From Antrodiella citrinella (taxonomy: Eukaryota; Basidiomycota; Agaricomycetes; Polyporales; Steccherinaceae): 64,000 nucleotides of DNA. The position numbers and the translations under genes were made by a program. The notes under the pieces are model-generated. The model ran no database searches, was not told the origin of the DNA, and worked only from the letters and a program-made list of their open reading frames with translations. Positions 46,601-57,277 of the stretch are shown here, one piece after another. Location of the stretch: positions 186,001 to 250,000 of the forward strand of contig SGPM01000004.1 in assembly GCA_004802725.1 (NCBI GenBank). Reading direction: 5' to 3'. Positions within the stretch are counted from its first letter, which is position 1; each line of letters opens with the position of its first letter.

Positions 46601-48088
46601 TGCCCGTGCAGTCTTTGTCGTCTGCGTTGCTCGCTTTCGTCCTGTGCGATGGTGTGCATGTCATTCGTTACGATAATATCTCCGTCATCGCTTGACTCGT
46701 CGACGACTTGACGCTGCTGCTGCTGCTCCAAGAGCCGCTGCTTTCGTTGTACGAGCTCGGCCATCCTAGCTGAACGCTTACGTGCTTCGTTCTCTTCCTC
46801 GCGTTGTTTGATGGCATTTGCCAAGTCGGGCAGCTCATCGTCGCTGTCTTCCAATTTGGCAGGGAATTCACGCGATCCCGATGGGGCAGAAGGGAGAGAT
46901 ACCGTACGAGGGAGATGAACGGAGGCAGCTGGTGGAGACGGACGTGGATTGAAGAAAGCGGTTGCCCTTGGAGACGAAGAGAATGACTCAATGGGGTCAC
47001 TGGATGGAATGACAGAATGAGCTAGAGATTGTAGGTTCTGGTCTGGAAAGCTATTGTCATGTGCAATGTCAGAAAGCTTCTGTGTAGACATCAACGTAGA
47101 CTCACAGTTGGAAAAGTCGACCTATTGCCATTATTTTCGTCTGAGCGCGAGGCACGTCCGCAGCTTGAGCCGCCTTAATACGAGCAGTAGCCTTTTCTGT
47201 CTCCTCACGCTCTTTCTTGGTTGGGGCCTGCAGGATGTGTACTTTAGAGAGGTGCACACAGATCATCATGAGGAGGATTAGACGTACCTTGATTCGTTTC
47301 TCTTTGACCTTCTTAGACCTCTTGTTTCGCTCTTTTGAAGGCCTCGGTCGGTCTTCTTCAGAACCATCGTCTGGACTGACAAAACGAGGGGGAGCGGTTT
47401 TGGCCGCAGCAGCCTTTCCCTTGCGTGGCGCCGTCTCAGTGGATGTGGGAGGAGTAGGAGAAGAATGTCGTTGAGGCGTGTTTAAATGGTGCAAATCGCG
47501 TGCAGGTGTCTGTGGCGAAGACGGTTCACGCTCTTCCTCTGTGTCAGACCTGATGGTACGACGCGAACGAGCAGCGCGTCGAGGGACTGCGCTCGCTCTT
47601 TCAGGTGACGAAACTTCTGTGATGAATGTGGGACGCGAAGATTCTGCGTGTTCAGGACCTGGTCGAAGAGGACAGTGTCCGTCATGGTCAGAATCAAGTT
47701 CTTCTTCAACCTCTTCGGAAAACGATCTTGATTTGCCTTTGTCGTTCGCCACTCCGGCCGCTGTGGCTCTGACTGAGACCTGCACATCCTCGTCATCACT
47801 ATCATCCATCTTTCTCAGCTCCTTTCGCCATCCGAACTCGAATTTGCCCGTGCCGGCGGGATCCTGAGTGTCCGAGTCATCGTGGACGCGCAGTGGAGAA
47901 TCCTCGTCTTCTGCAAGGCCGTCCATGAAGGTTGACGTGTCAACGCCATCAGATTCAGGCGGTTCCTCCACAGAGCTACCGGTGGATACTACGCTTGTGT
48001 CTGCCAGCGACAGGTCTGCGTCAATATCCCTGGTACGTCGTCCATAGGTCACTCTTGCGCGTTGAATCACATGCGACGAATCAGACAT
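43668..48088 (-). CDS. MRC1: MRC1/claspin, replication-checkpoint mediator
   Basis: Replisome-associated adaptor of about 1360 residues that links stalled forks to Rad53/Chk1-type kinases and speeds fork progress. It opens MSDSSHVIQRARVTYGRRTR, typical of Mrc1. It is mostly acidic and disordered, with many Ser/Asp/Glu clusters (DSDDEDVQ, DESSDDGDIIV) and several SQ/TQ sites, the targets of ATR/Mec1. A lysine/arginine/glutamine helix region (MAELVQRKQRLLEQQQQRQ) lies near residue 420. The MRC1-like domain is in the C-terminal half: KSFSQFITPAK, then FEKEQEYMAGDEEPAG, RPSNMDVARLMSSTQSTRIG, PKFRRSDFVNDQAQESDEEE, and YLNESQQPTLVEKD. The protein ends in basic segments (KPIVRAHSKLSAV). About eight exons. 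Long antisense frames here are composition shadows. Confidence 0.9.
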
Positions 48089-49092
48089 AAGTGTAAGAAA
48101 ACGTGGAGGTATCGCAGTGGTGGATGTCGATGAAGGTGTTTATAGGATGAGTGGACGGCGGCGTTAGGCTGAGTCCTAGATTGAGCACGTCGGTCGTTAA
48201 AGAGCCGCCTCAAGTCACAGCGATACCCGTGACTATCGTGATCGTGACCGACGCGTTGACGTCGACATGTGCACACACGTGATCGCGTATCGTATGAGTC
48301 AATAGTCATGACATGCATACAACACCGGTGCTACAAGTTGCAGCAACACAAAAGACGATATTACGACGACTACTTTCAGTAGCACGAAACATAGCACACA
48401 GTATACTGACATGACACTAGAAAGAGAAAAGGAAGGATCGCAGCAACTGAGACACCCTGGTAAGTGTGCACTCAGGCGGGGGCGGATCGCGGGACCTGGC
48501 CGCGACCAACACTGATCCCCGTCGACACCATTGCACTCTAGCATCACGCGATAGCAGACAGGAAGCGATGATGATAGTTCAAGACAAGAAATGCCGTGGA
48601 CAGGGAATTGCAGACTGTCGTACCCGCATACAGTAGAACCAGAGATTATAGCGATGAGAGAAATTTGTGAATTTCAATGAAGTAGCCGTTCATCTTTCAA
48701 CGCTCAATAATGAGATCTGAGACCTGCGAGGAACCGAACGAGTTCGAAGAAGAGGCATAAGACGAGAGCGAAGAACTTGGGCTGCGCCTATATAGGCGTG
48801 GGCGCCTGAGGCTTGGACGTCGAGAAGGAGGGGGAGGCCGCGCTTGGCGGCGAAGACAGGCTCGTCAAGTCGTGGAGGACGTCGGGGCGGACGACGAGCA
48901 GGGAAGACGTCGGGATCGCTGAGCGATGGGCGGGACGATGGTGGTGGGAGACAAGAGGGTAATTACAAAAGTATTTCGGGTATTTCCGTGAAACTGTACA
49001 GTACCACCAGCCACCAAGCGCCTGAAAGTGTCCTGTACCCGGTATTGACATCGTCGACGATATCGACTCCACCCCCCTCAAGACCCCTCAAG
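48089..49092. other. One-kilobase divergent intergenic region, MRC1 and RPL3
   Basis: Longest gene-free stretch of the window. A TATATA sits at 48789-48794, about 300 bp ahead of the uL3 start, and the 48820-48960 part is G-rich on the plus strand. No continuous frame here looks coding, and I found no tRNA or snoRNA by eye. Confidence 0.5.
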
Positions 49093-50541
49093 ATGAGGTG
49101 AGTACGCTCGTTGGTCTGAACGAATGCGAGACTGACTTCTGAATTCTTAGTCACCGAAAGGTTCGTATGCGCCTCGTTGTGTTGTGTTGTAGGTGTTGAT
49201 CATGATATGTATTCAGTACGAAGCCCCCCGTCATGGTTCCTTAGGATTCCTACCCCGCAAGCGTGCTGCACGCCACCGCGGTAAAGTCAAATCATTCCCT
49301 AAGGTCAGGAGGGTCTTTTTGCTGTTCCGAAGAGCAAGGGCTGACTTCGTTATTCCAGGATGACTCCAAGAAGCCTGTTCACTTGACTGCTGTTATGGGT
49401 TACAAGGCTGGAATGACCCACGTTGTTCGTGACCTTGACCGTCCAGGATCCAAGATGCACAAGCGCGAGATTGTCGAAGCCGTCACTGTCATCGAAACCC
49501 CTCCTCTCATCGTTGTCGGTGTCGTTGGCTACGTCGAGACTCCCCGCGGTCTGCGCACCCTCACCACCGTCTGGGCGTCACATCTCTCGGACGAGCTCAA
49601 ACGTCGCTTCTACAAGAACTGGTACCGTTCCAAGAAGAAAGCCTTCACCCGCTACGCCAAGAAGCATGCTGAGGATGGTGGCAAGTCCATTGCTCGTGAG
49701 CTCGAGCGCATTCGCAAGTACTGCACTGTCGTGCGCGTCCTCGCCCACACCCAGATTCGCAAGACTGGTCTGACTCAGAAGAAGGCGCACTTGATGGAGA
49801 TCCAGATCAACGGTGGCTCGATCCCGGACAAGGTCGAATTCGCGCATGGGCTTTTCGAGAAGCCAGTGGAGGTTTCGTCTGTGTTTGAGCAGGATGAGGT
49901 CGTCGATGTCATTGCGGTAACGAAGGGTCACGGATTCGAGGGTGTCACTCACAGATGGGGCACCAAGAAGCTGCCGAGGAAGACGCACAAGGGTCTCCGC
50001 AAGGTCGCTTGTATTGGAGCCTGGCATCCTTCGAAAGTCATGTTCTCCGTTGCGCGTGCCGGTCAAAGTATGTATCTTCGCAAAACCGCATTGTCCTTCC
50101 AGGCGACTGATTGAGATTTTCCTTGACCAGACGGCTACCATCACCGTACGGAGCTGAACAAGAAGATCTACCGCGTTGGTCTCGCCACCGACGACGGCAA
50201 CGCCTCGACAGAACACGACATCACCAAGAAACTGATTACACCTATGGGTGGATTCCCCCACTATGGTATTGTCAAGAACGACTTCCTCATCCTGAAGGGT
50301 TCCATCCCAGGGACGAAGAAGCGCGTTATCACGATTCGCAAGTCTCTCATGGTCCACACCTCTCGCCGGGATCTCGAGAAGGTTCAGCTCAAGTTCATCG
50401 ACACCTCCTCCAAGTTCGGTGTACGTACTCCTGTTCCAACTCTCTTGAGGATACCCTACTCACACGGTTCTACAGCACGGTGCATTCCAGACATTCGAAG
50501 AAAAGGGTGCGTTCCTGGGAACGCTCAAGGCCCGTGCATGA
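49093..50541 (+). CDS. RPL3: Ribosomal protein uL3 (RPL3)
   Basis: Large-subunit ribosomal protein of about 388 residues that reaches into the peptidyl-transferase centre. The start is split over three exons: ATGAG, then the 10-nt exon TCACCGAAAG, then TACGAAGCC, together [20 protein letters not shown]. Conserved blocks follow: [88 protein letters not shown] and [16 protein letters not shown], the last holding the tryptophan-finger tip. After an intron, [34 protein letters not shown] and [11 protein letters not shown], and the final exon gives [18 protein letters not shown]. Six exons; all introns are short. Codon use is strongly C-ending, as expected for a highly expressed gene. Confidence 0.98.
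49151..49160 (+). other. 10-nt micro-exon in RPL3
   Basis: TCACCGAAAG is flanked by ...GAATTCTTAG and GTTCGTATGC. With the preceding ATGAG it encodes Met-Ser-His-Arg-Lys, the almost invariant N-terminus of eukaryotic uL3. The two flanking introns are 53 and 56 bp. Confidence 0.9.
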
Positions 50542-50999
50542 TTTTTCTATTGTTGTCTTTTTACTACGTTCCTGCGCTTTGTACACGACCACAAGCTGTA
50601 TGCTTTTATGTCCATGCATCTGACTTGCTAGTACTTTATTATGTGTGAGGCTGAGTACCGAACTTGATAATTGCGGGGGTGTAAGGTTTTGTCAGTCATG
50701 AGCGCTTCTTTCCAACGTGGGCAAAAAAGTGAAGGGGACAAATAACTGGTTGATCCAAGGTCGATCTTTCGCCACACACGTCGCGTCTCGTCACGGCAGT
50801 CCAAGTTGAGGCTCTCTCACTCACAACGCGACGTTCGGCCTGACTTTCATTCGATCCTTGTCGACCGACGCTGGACGTGGCTAGTGCGCTCCTGGATTAA
50901 GTGCGCTATTCGTGCACGCGGTACGTGCTCTGCGCCCGTGACTGCTCATACCCTCCTGAACGTGTTTCCGACCTTCTAGGATGACTGCACGTCATATTG
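50542..50999. other. Intergenic region between RPL3 and PPR gene
   Basis: About 460 bp with the RPL3 3' UTR and the PPR-gene promoter. An ATG at 50981, out of frame with the PPR start, would begin an overlapping upstream frame. Confidence 0.5.
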
Positions 51000-52892
51000 A
51001 TGCTGAGAGTGTCCTCTCTGGGACTCAGATGCCGTCGACATACACTATCTTTGTCTCGTTCAGTGGTTGTCAACCGTTCACGTGTAATGGTACTAGCTGG
51101 CAGGGCGTCTCTTTCAGAGGTCGCCCACCGCCGAGCCAAGCAGGTCGCAAATCACCCCAAACCTGCGAAAGTGGAGGATCCGTTGGCGGACAAGGAGAAG
51201 AGGGTGGAAAGAGGAGATGTAGAGGAAAGGAACCAAAGACGAGTAGAGGGGAAAGCCGTGACGCAGAGTCCAAAGCAGTCAAAGTTTCGTTTTCAGTCGC
51301 AAAAGAAGGTCAAACTTCCCACTCGAAAGCCCATCGAACGACTTCAGCTGTTCGGTCACCGACCACCTCGAAAACCCACATCCAGTGTGCTGACTGCTGC
51401 TACTACGACTTCTGTTCAACACCAAACGGCCAAAGACGGTTTCGTGGAACATCCTATCCGCGCCCCCGAGGCATTCGGCATCTCCCCTCATCATCTGCTA
51501 ACCCCTCTGGACGAACACGGACGGGCACAAGCGCAAGCCCCTCCATCCAGTGCACCTATCGAAGTTGTTCAACTATCAAGTCTGCAAGGTGGCCGAAAAA
51601 AGCCACACGAAGCCAGGGCTCGTTTCCGCAGAGAACACGAGTTTATTTTGGCTACTACCCAGTCACTTCCGAAGGCATGGAAAGCTTACCAGACCCTCCT
51701 GTCTTTACCCGCAAGGCCGTCTCGCATCAAGATTCCTTGGGAGCACCTACATCGCTTGACTCGTCTCGTAGTCACCCAAAAACCGCGCACACGAGAACTA
51801 TTCATTCAGCTTCTATCCGTCATCGACACAATTCGCAGCTCCGGCGGCCGTATACAGGCATGGCAATGGAACGCACTCATGCATTTCTCGGCCGCTGGTT
51901 GGCGGAAGGCCGGATCTGCGGAGTTCAAGAACGCACTCGATATCTACAATGACATGATATACCACAGGTCTCCCGGTACTACTTTCATGCCTCCGGACCA
52001 TCACGAGACACGACCTATCATTCGCAATGTCAAACCGGATGGCATCACTCTCACTACTCTGCTGGATATTGCCGTTCGTACGGGAGATGTGGACACCATA
52101 CAGCACGCGATAAACCTTCATCAATCTTCCGGCCTTCCTCCAAACCGCGTCTCGCTGCTTATTTATCTTCGACACTTCACTGAGAAAGGGGACTTGGAGG
52201 GCATTCGTCGAACGATTGCGCAGATGAGTTACAAGCAGTTCCACTTCGGTATCGATGGAATGAATGCGTGTCTTTGGGCCTACGGACGCAACGGTCTTTT
52301 GGACGTTGCCACTGCCGTCTACACCGTTCTTCAAGCTCGCATTTCCCCTAACGTTACACCAGAGGCTGTTGCGGCTGCAGTTGCATTTCTCAAACACAAA
52401 GAAGCCATCGAGGTACCTATCCACATCGTGCCGGACAAGATCACCTACACTGCTCTCCTTCAAGCGTACGCGTATCACGGTCACCTAGGTCGCTGTCTCC
52501 GCGTCTTCGTGGATTTCACTATTGCGGTCGAGAACAGTGGGCGGGGCAGACACCAGCTCATGTTTGCGACCCAGAAGACGGTCATCTATCGCGCCATCTT
52601 CCTTGGATTCGCCCGTCACGGCATTCCTCCGATGTCCGATGCGCTACGGAATTCGCAGTCATCCGAGTGGACTTTGGAGGCTCTGGAGGCGCTGTTCGCG
52701 GACTTCCTCACCATACCGGCTCAAATCGACCCCGGGCCCCAGACTCTTTGGTGGATACTGGTTGCGTTCGCGAGAACATCCAATAAAGACATGCAGAAGC
52801 TTCGGGAGGTGATTCAGAAGTTGGGAGAGAGATATCCAGGGAATTGGGGCGGTAGACTGACGCGTTTGAAGGAGGAGTTATTCATATCATGA
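51000..52892 (+). CDS. Pentatricopeptide-repeat protein, probably mitochondrial
   Basis: Intronless frame of 630 codons. The N-terminus (MLRVSSLGLRCRRHTLSLSR) is rich in Arg, Ser and Leu and without acid residues, like a mitochondrial presequence. The first 220 residues are basic and polar. From about residue 220 there are PPR-like helical pairs: ALDIYNDMIYHRSP, VKPDGITLTTLLDIAVRTGD, LPPNRVSLLIYLRHFTEKGD, GIDGMNACLWAYGRNGLLDV followed by ATAVYTVL, and IVPDKITYTALLQAYAYHGH followed by LGRCLRVF. PPR proteins bind organellar RNA for processing, stability or translation. The exact target is unknown. The start is the ATG at 51000. Confidence 0.82.
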   Translation: MLRVSSLGLRCRRHTLSLSRSVVVNRSRVMVLAGRASLSEVAHRRAKQVANHPKPAKVEDPLADKEKRVERGDVEERNQRRVEGKAVTQSPKQSKFRFQSQKKVKLPTRKPIERLQLFGHRPPRKPTSSVLTAATTTSVQHQTAKDGFVEHPIRAPEAFGISPHHLLTPLDEHGRAQAQAPPSSAPIEVVQLSSLQGGRKKPHEARARFRREHEFILATTQSLPKAWKAYQTLLSLPARPSRIKIPWEHLHRLTRLVVTQKPRTRELFIQLLSVIDTIRSSGGRIQAWQWNALMHFSAAGWRKAGSAEFKNALDIYNDMIYHRSPGTTFMPPDHHETRPIIRNVKPDGITLTTLLDIAVRTGDVDTIQHAINLHQSSGLPPNRVSLLIYLRHFTEKGDLEGIRRTIAQMSYKQFHFGIDGMNACLWAYGRNGLLDVATAVYTVLQARISPNVTPEAVAAAVAFLKHKEAIEVPIHIVPDKITYTALLQAYAYHGHLGRCLRVFVDFTIAVENSGRGRHQLMFATQKTVIYRAIFLGFARHGIPPMSDALRNSQSSEWTLEALEALFADFLTIPAQIDPGPQTLWWILVAFARTSNKDMQKLREVIQKLGERYPGNWGGRLTRLKEELFIS

Positions 52893-52999
52893 TCTTATAG
52901 ACAATCTAATTGGTTCGGTGCTGTCCTGCGAGTGCGAGTGACATTGTTACTACAAAGTTGTGAGTTCCCTTGGCTTCTTCCAACATTTCGCTGTCTACC

Positions 53000-53836
53000 C
53001 TACATACTGCCGCCGTTGGCTTCCCTCCACTCTACATACTCGTCCCATCCTACAGTATACGCCTTACTCTGGTACCTGCGAAGCCTAATGCTCCGACGGA
53101 TATCTTCCGTGATACGACCGTTCCAACCAGCCTTCTGAATAGCGCTGTCTATCGCTTCTATCTTGTTCCAACCCTGCTCCTCTGCTACTTGCGGCAAGTA
53201 CGTCGAACTGAAGGAGTGCTTGAGATTGGAACGAGTAGGTATAGACGAGGAGGATGATAAAGGAGAGGGTGCTTCCGAGCGGTCCGAAGCAAGGAAGGAC
53301 GGGTGAGGGAATGTGATTTGGATACCGTGAACTCCGACAGTCCAATCCAAGTATGAAGAGGCGTCCTCAAAGTCCGTGAGCAGAGAAATACTAGCAAGTA
53401 ATAGGGCATGAGAATGATGAATGCTGCGGGGGGTCACGGAATATGACATACCTGCACTCAAGACTGTCGAGTTCCCTTGACTCAATCTTCCTGAACCTAT
53501 GGTCCTGGAAAGCACTGATAAGGGCGTACTCGGAGAGACCTTCGTGCAAGGGCTGCGCCTCAAAGTTGCCGATACAACCCCTCAGTCTTGGTTGCTTTCC
53601 AGGACACCTGACATTCCAAGTCACAAAGAGAGGGCTAGAAATATCAAGTGCAATCAACAACTATTGAGTTACAGGCGGTCGGGGACGTACAATTTTTCGT
53701 CTGCGAACTTGGGCTGAATGGCTTTCTTCTTGGTCAGCGTAGTGAAGAGTGTGTCGAAGGCGTAGAAACAATGCTCAGGAGTGCAGACCTGAAAATCCTC
53801 CTCCGATGTCGTTGGATTGGGCGGGATGAGCGACAT
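53000..53836 (-). CDS. AMMECR1-domain protein
   Basis: About 220 residues in four exons. Exon 1 gives MSLIPPNPTTSEEDFQVCTP then EHCFYAFDTLFTTLTKKK, and a 60-bp intron leads to PLFVTWNVRCPGKQP. The hallmark LRGCIGNFEAQPLHEGLSEY is followed by ALISAFQDHRFRKIESREL, SLLTDFEDASSYLDWTVGV and HGIQITFP. The C-terminus carries YLPQVAEEQGWNKIEAID, KAGWNGRITEDIRRSIRLRR and WDEYVEWREANGG. These are conserved from archaea to human AMMECR1, whose biochemical role is unresolved. A Ser-rich insert (SPLSSSSSIPTRS) sits in the middle. The gene is complete and normal in length. Confidence 0.94.
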
Positions 53837-54297
53837 CACGGAGGAGGCAGGGGTCGACAGAGGAGGGAGAACGGGAAACGGAATGAAGAGGCCATCTCGC
53901 AGGAGTCGCAGCAGCAGAGCGTGATGTCACGCATCGAGGCGATTGCCACTCAGCGAGAGGCGTCGCGCGTTATCTTATCTAAAGCAGACGCAAGAACATG
54001 GATCATCATGGGTCCAGTATACAATCAATAATGAATACGTATGGAACTTATGCTAATACTGCGGATACGAGTCCACTATAAGTCAAAAAAAAAAAGTATG
54101 AGATGCGAGACTCGATGCGGGGACAAGAGAGAGAGATCATGCGAGAGATCATAAGAGTGGGCGTCAGAGGAGAATGGAATCATGCACATACGCATAATGC
54201 AAGAACAGAGATGAGTGTAGTAGAAAGGAGGACGGGATATATGTGATAACGAGCTAGGAGAGGAAATCATTGAAATGCAGGACGGGCGACCTGCGCG
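53837..54297. other. Intergenic region between AMMECR1 start and Rab-like gene 3' end
   Basis: About 460 bp holding the AMMECR1 promoter and the 3' UTR of the GTPase gene. There is a run of 11 A at 54085-54095. The 54100-54250 part is GAGA-rich. No gene recognised. Confidence 0.5.
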
Positions 54298-55733
54298 CTA
54301 TACTGAGCAACAACTCCACGACCCTTTCGCAGCTAGTCGTTCCTTCTCTCGAGCTTCCTCTTCGTCGGCCTGGGCGGACCATGTCGGCGTGCTCACAGTA
54401 GACAAGAAAACACTGTCGCGTCGCTTGAGCTCGTTCTCGCGTTCAATAATGTCCTTACGAGTTATGATGGCAGAGATCAAACTACTGAAGAGATGTGTTA
54501 TCCCTGGAGATCCGCTTGAATCAGTGAATTTCGTTATGGGCTCTGCAGAAGGGGAGACTTACCCATGTCATCCTTGGCAGACACCTCAAACAATTCCATG
54601 CCCTTCTCCAAGCCCCACTCCCTGCTATCTGCTTCATCGTCTTCGTCATCCTCAGCTAGCTGGCTATTGGAGCTGGTCTCTTCATGCCAGCCGGTATGTG
54701 TGACGCCGTAGCCGCCAAAATGCGAGCCGAAGCGAGACTGAGTGTTGCTGCGTGTGGGTACCACTGTAGTGTTGATGTGAGGTAGTAAAAGTGATCCACT
54801 CTTGGCTCTAGGGCGGGTAAAGTGGGGAGATGTGGTAGAGCGAGTGAGCCCGGAAGATCGAGAATCCTGACTATCGTCGGTCTCGGCAGACGGTGTTAAT
54901 GGTGGTTTGATTGGTGTCAACAGGGGGACTGAACGGACACTGGTAAAGGAGGTGAATCGGGGGCGGATATAGGAGAATGTAGATGCTGGTGGGGGTGGCG
55001 CCGGTGGTGGAGGACTTGGCGGACGAGGTGGAGGGAACCAGGTATGTAATGATAGACGTGCGAGGTCAGAGGTGACCTGACGGTGGTGCTGTAAATCGGC
55101 TTTGGAGCCAACGATGTAAATGATGAGATCTGGCGAGCAGTTCTTCTTGAGCTCTGTACAAGCGAGAGGGTAGTGAGCACACCTCCGTAAGATTGTAACG
55201 GCAGCACGATGAGCTCACCTTCTAGCCACCCTCGTACATCATCAAACGTAGCAGCGTTGGTGATATCGTACAACAGAAGTGCAGCATTGGCACCTCGATA
55301 ATACATCGGTGCCTAGGTGATGTTACGCAGTGAGCTGACGGACGCCGGGACGGGAGCGTGCAAGCTGTCAACATACCATACTACGAAATCGCTCTTGTCC
55401 CGCTGTGTCCCATAGCTGTAGTCTAACGCGAATCCCATCCACATACACTTTCTTGGTTACGAAAAAAGCACCTGTTGTAGAAGTGGTATTCTTGGGATCG
55501 AACTTGTTTTGAGTATATCGGTGCAACAGGCTGGTCTTGCCTACACCTAGAGAGCGGGGTCAGAACACGAATGACGGAGAAAGTATACGATGAATGTGCA
55601 ATCTCCCGGGCACGAGCTTGATGATAAGAACGCGAGGATAAGTACCTGTATTGCCCATTATTACGATCTTGGCGTCGACACCCTGGTCATATCTGGAACG
55701 CATGTACGGGTCCATACGAGGGTATTCCTCCAT
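54298..55733 (-). CDS. Rab-like small GTPase with long internal insertion and CaaX end
   Basis: Membrane-traffic GTPase. G1 is [18 protein letters not shown], split by an intron after GNT. G2/effector loop is [16 protein letters not shown], close to the Rab21/22-type ASFxTK pattern. G3 is [15 protein letters not shown], followed by [17 protein letters not shown]4 is [10 protein letters not shown] (SKAD in place of NKxD) and G5 is [10 protein letters not shown]. Between G4 and G5, where about 25-30 residues are usual, there are about 175, including a polyproline run ([20 protein letters not shown]) and Ser/Thr-rich and acidic stretches. The insertion is in one continuous frame, so it is coding. 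The C-terminus ends SWSCCSV, a prenylation motif. The start is at 55733 ([18 protein letters not shown]); a second in-frame Met lies 18 bases later. Confidence 0.88.
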
Positions 55734-56193
55734 CCTGACCTGTCGGGATCAGACAGCCAGAGGGAGCAGAGCCCGCAGAGGGGGGAAAGAAAAAGAAAGT
55801 GAGGAAAGGGAGAGACGCAAGCTTGGTAAATGTGCAGCAGAACCAGCACTGACCATTCCTCTCTCACCGCTCAGGCGCTCACTCTGAGCGTCGGCAACTA
55901 AAGACCACGTGATGTGCGGCACTCGGCCCGCAAAGTCAATCGCACTTCAGGACCTCCGACCGACGTCGCCACTCTCCCTGCATGCTCAGCCACAGCTTCC
56001 GAACATGGGCACGAGTTTGTGCTCCTCCGAGCCTTATCTATGTCGCCCATCACCACTAGATCTCGGTCATCGGATGTCCAACTCGGAGAAACACAGCACC
56101 AGGGAGTGCTCGTAAACATGTGTGCATGTCGCATACAATTTTCATGGAACGTGGATATGGCATACATGAACAATGGCGTCTCGAAGCATCCCT
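55734..56193. other. Intergenic region Rab-like gene to eS7
   Basis: About 460 bp between two minus-strand genes. It contains the GTPase promoter and the eS7 3' UTR. A 136-codon plus-strand frame at 55914-56324 runs antisense into eS7 and was rejected. Confidence 0.5.
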
Positions 56194-56897
56194 TTACTCG
56201 GTCTGCACCGGGAACTCAAATACAACATCCTTCCCTGTCAAGCGGCGGTAGACAGATGAGAAGGAGTCGAGCTTGTACTCTAGCGACGTCGCGTCTTTTG
56301 CGTCAAGGAAACTGCACCGTCTGAACGTCAAATACCATACAATAACCTCAGATATGAATTTGTACGCACACTTTGAGGAGTTTTGATCCGTCAACCGCTA
56401 CTCGTGTCCTCTTGCCAACAATCTCAGTGGGGAAAACGAGGTCCTCGAGGATCTTCTCGTGGACGTTGGTGAGGGTACGGCTGCGAGGCCGCTTCTGCTG
56501 GACGCGGGAAGTGCGGGTAGGTTTGCGCAGCATCCGGCGCTGGGCAATGAAGACGACATGGCGATCGGAGAATTTCTTCTCCAACTCACGCGTCAGCCTG
56601 TAAAAGCAGACGTGTCTTAGTACATAAAATGCGTGTATGTGCATTTGAGGCTCACCTTTGCTGAACTTTGTGGAAGGCCTTCAGTTGGGGCACGGGAACA
56701 AAGATGACAATGGCCTTCTTGCCTCCCCGGACATCAACCTCACGCGCGGCGGAAATTTGGAGGGGTCGGAGCTCTGCCTTCAGCTCGGGGACACCATTTT
56801 CCAGGTCAATCAAAGCCTGGGCGACGGCGATTTCAGTCTCGTCGGGGGAGGCGGTGGGGGCGTTGGCGGTGCGGAAGATCTTGTGTTGGAGGGACAT
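56194..56897 (-). CDS. RPS7: Ribosomal protein eS7 (RPS7)
   Basis: Small-subunit ribosomal protein of about 194 residues. Exon 1: [20 protein letters not shown] then [35 protein letters not shown] and [20 protein letters not shown]. Exon 2: [20 protein letters not shown] then [20 protein letters not shown] and [20 protein letters not shown]. Exon 3: [20 protein letters not shown] then [18 protein letters not shown]. Full length and well conserved. A further non-coding first exon seems to lie upstream, beyond a 146-bp intron. Confidence 0.97.
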
Positions 56898-57277
56898 CTT
56901 GAGGTTTGAGGCTACGAAAGCAGGGGTCAGCATCCGTCCAGAGACCAATCCATCCACCTCATTCGTCCTCCATTTCCATCTTCTAAACTTCCACAGTGTA
57001 TCCCACACATTCCAACATCATCCAACAGCAGTCCAATAGGGAAGAATACGTACTCACCGAGCTTGTCGTCGTCGTCCTTTGCTGTTGACGAGATTTCCGG
57101 TATGCCGTCGCTTCATCTGGACGCCTTCGGCTATAGTCGCGTGCATCGCCACGTGGAAATGCCATTTCAGGCGATCTTAGCGCTCAGAAGCAAGAGTTCT
57201 TGAACTTCAAGTTGAACTCATTGGAGAGAGAAATACAACTACTACATCACAGAATTCCGACATGAGAATTGTTATGA
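56898..57277. other. RPS7 upstream region and CNS1 3' end
   Basis: About 380 bp. It contains the RPS7 leader intron, the probable leader exon just to its right (from 57058) and the CNS1 3' UTR. No other gene seen. Confidence 0.5.
56912..57057 (-). other. 5' UTR intron of RPS7
   Basis: On the minus strand a 146-bp stretch begins GTGAGTACGT just after ...CAAGCTCG and ends CTTTCGTAG, 14 bases ahead of the start codon. Its length is nearly three times that of most introns here, which is typical of leader introns of ribosomal protein genes. Confidence 0.65.

Noticed and set aside
48089..49092. Possible snoRNA or hidden gene in the MRC1-RPL3 gap and RPL3 introns
   Set aside because: RPL3 introns are only about 50-60 bp, too short for a snoRNA, and no C/D or H/ACA box pairs stood out in the gap.
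49578..50357. 259-codon minus-strand frame
   Set aside because: Antisense of the highly expressed, C-ending-codon uL3 gene, a common source of long spurious frames.
50981..51952. 323-codon frame overlapping the PPR gene in another frame on the same strand
   Set aside because: Its composition is Ser/Arg/Thr-rich without any fold, whereas the overlapping frame shows PPR repeats over 630 codons. The ATG at 50981 could at most act as an upstream start.
55914..56324. 136-codon plus-strand frame next to eS7
   Set aside because: Its second half is antisense to the last eS7 exon and its first half resembles no protein; no splice or promoter signals.
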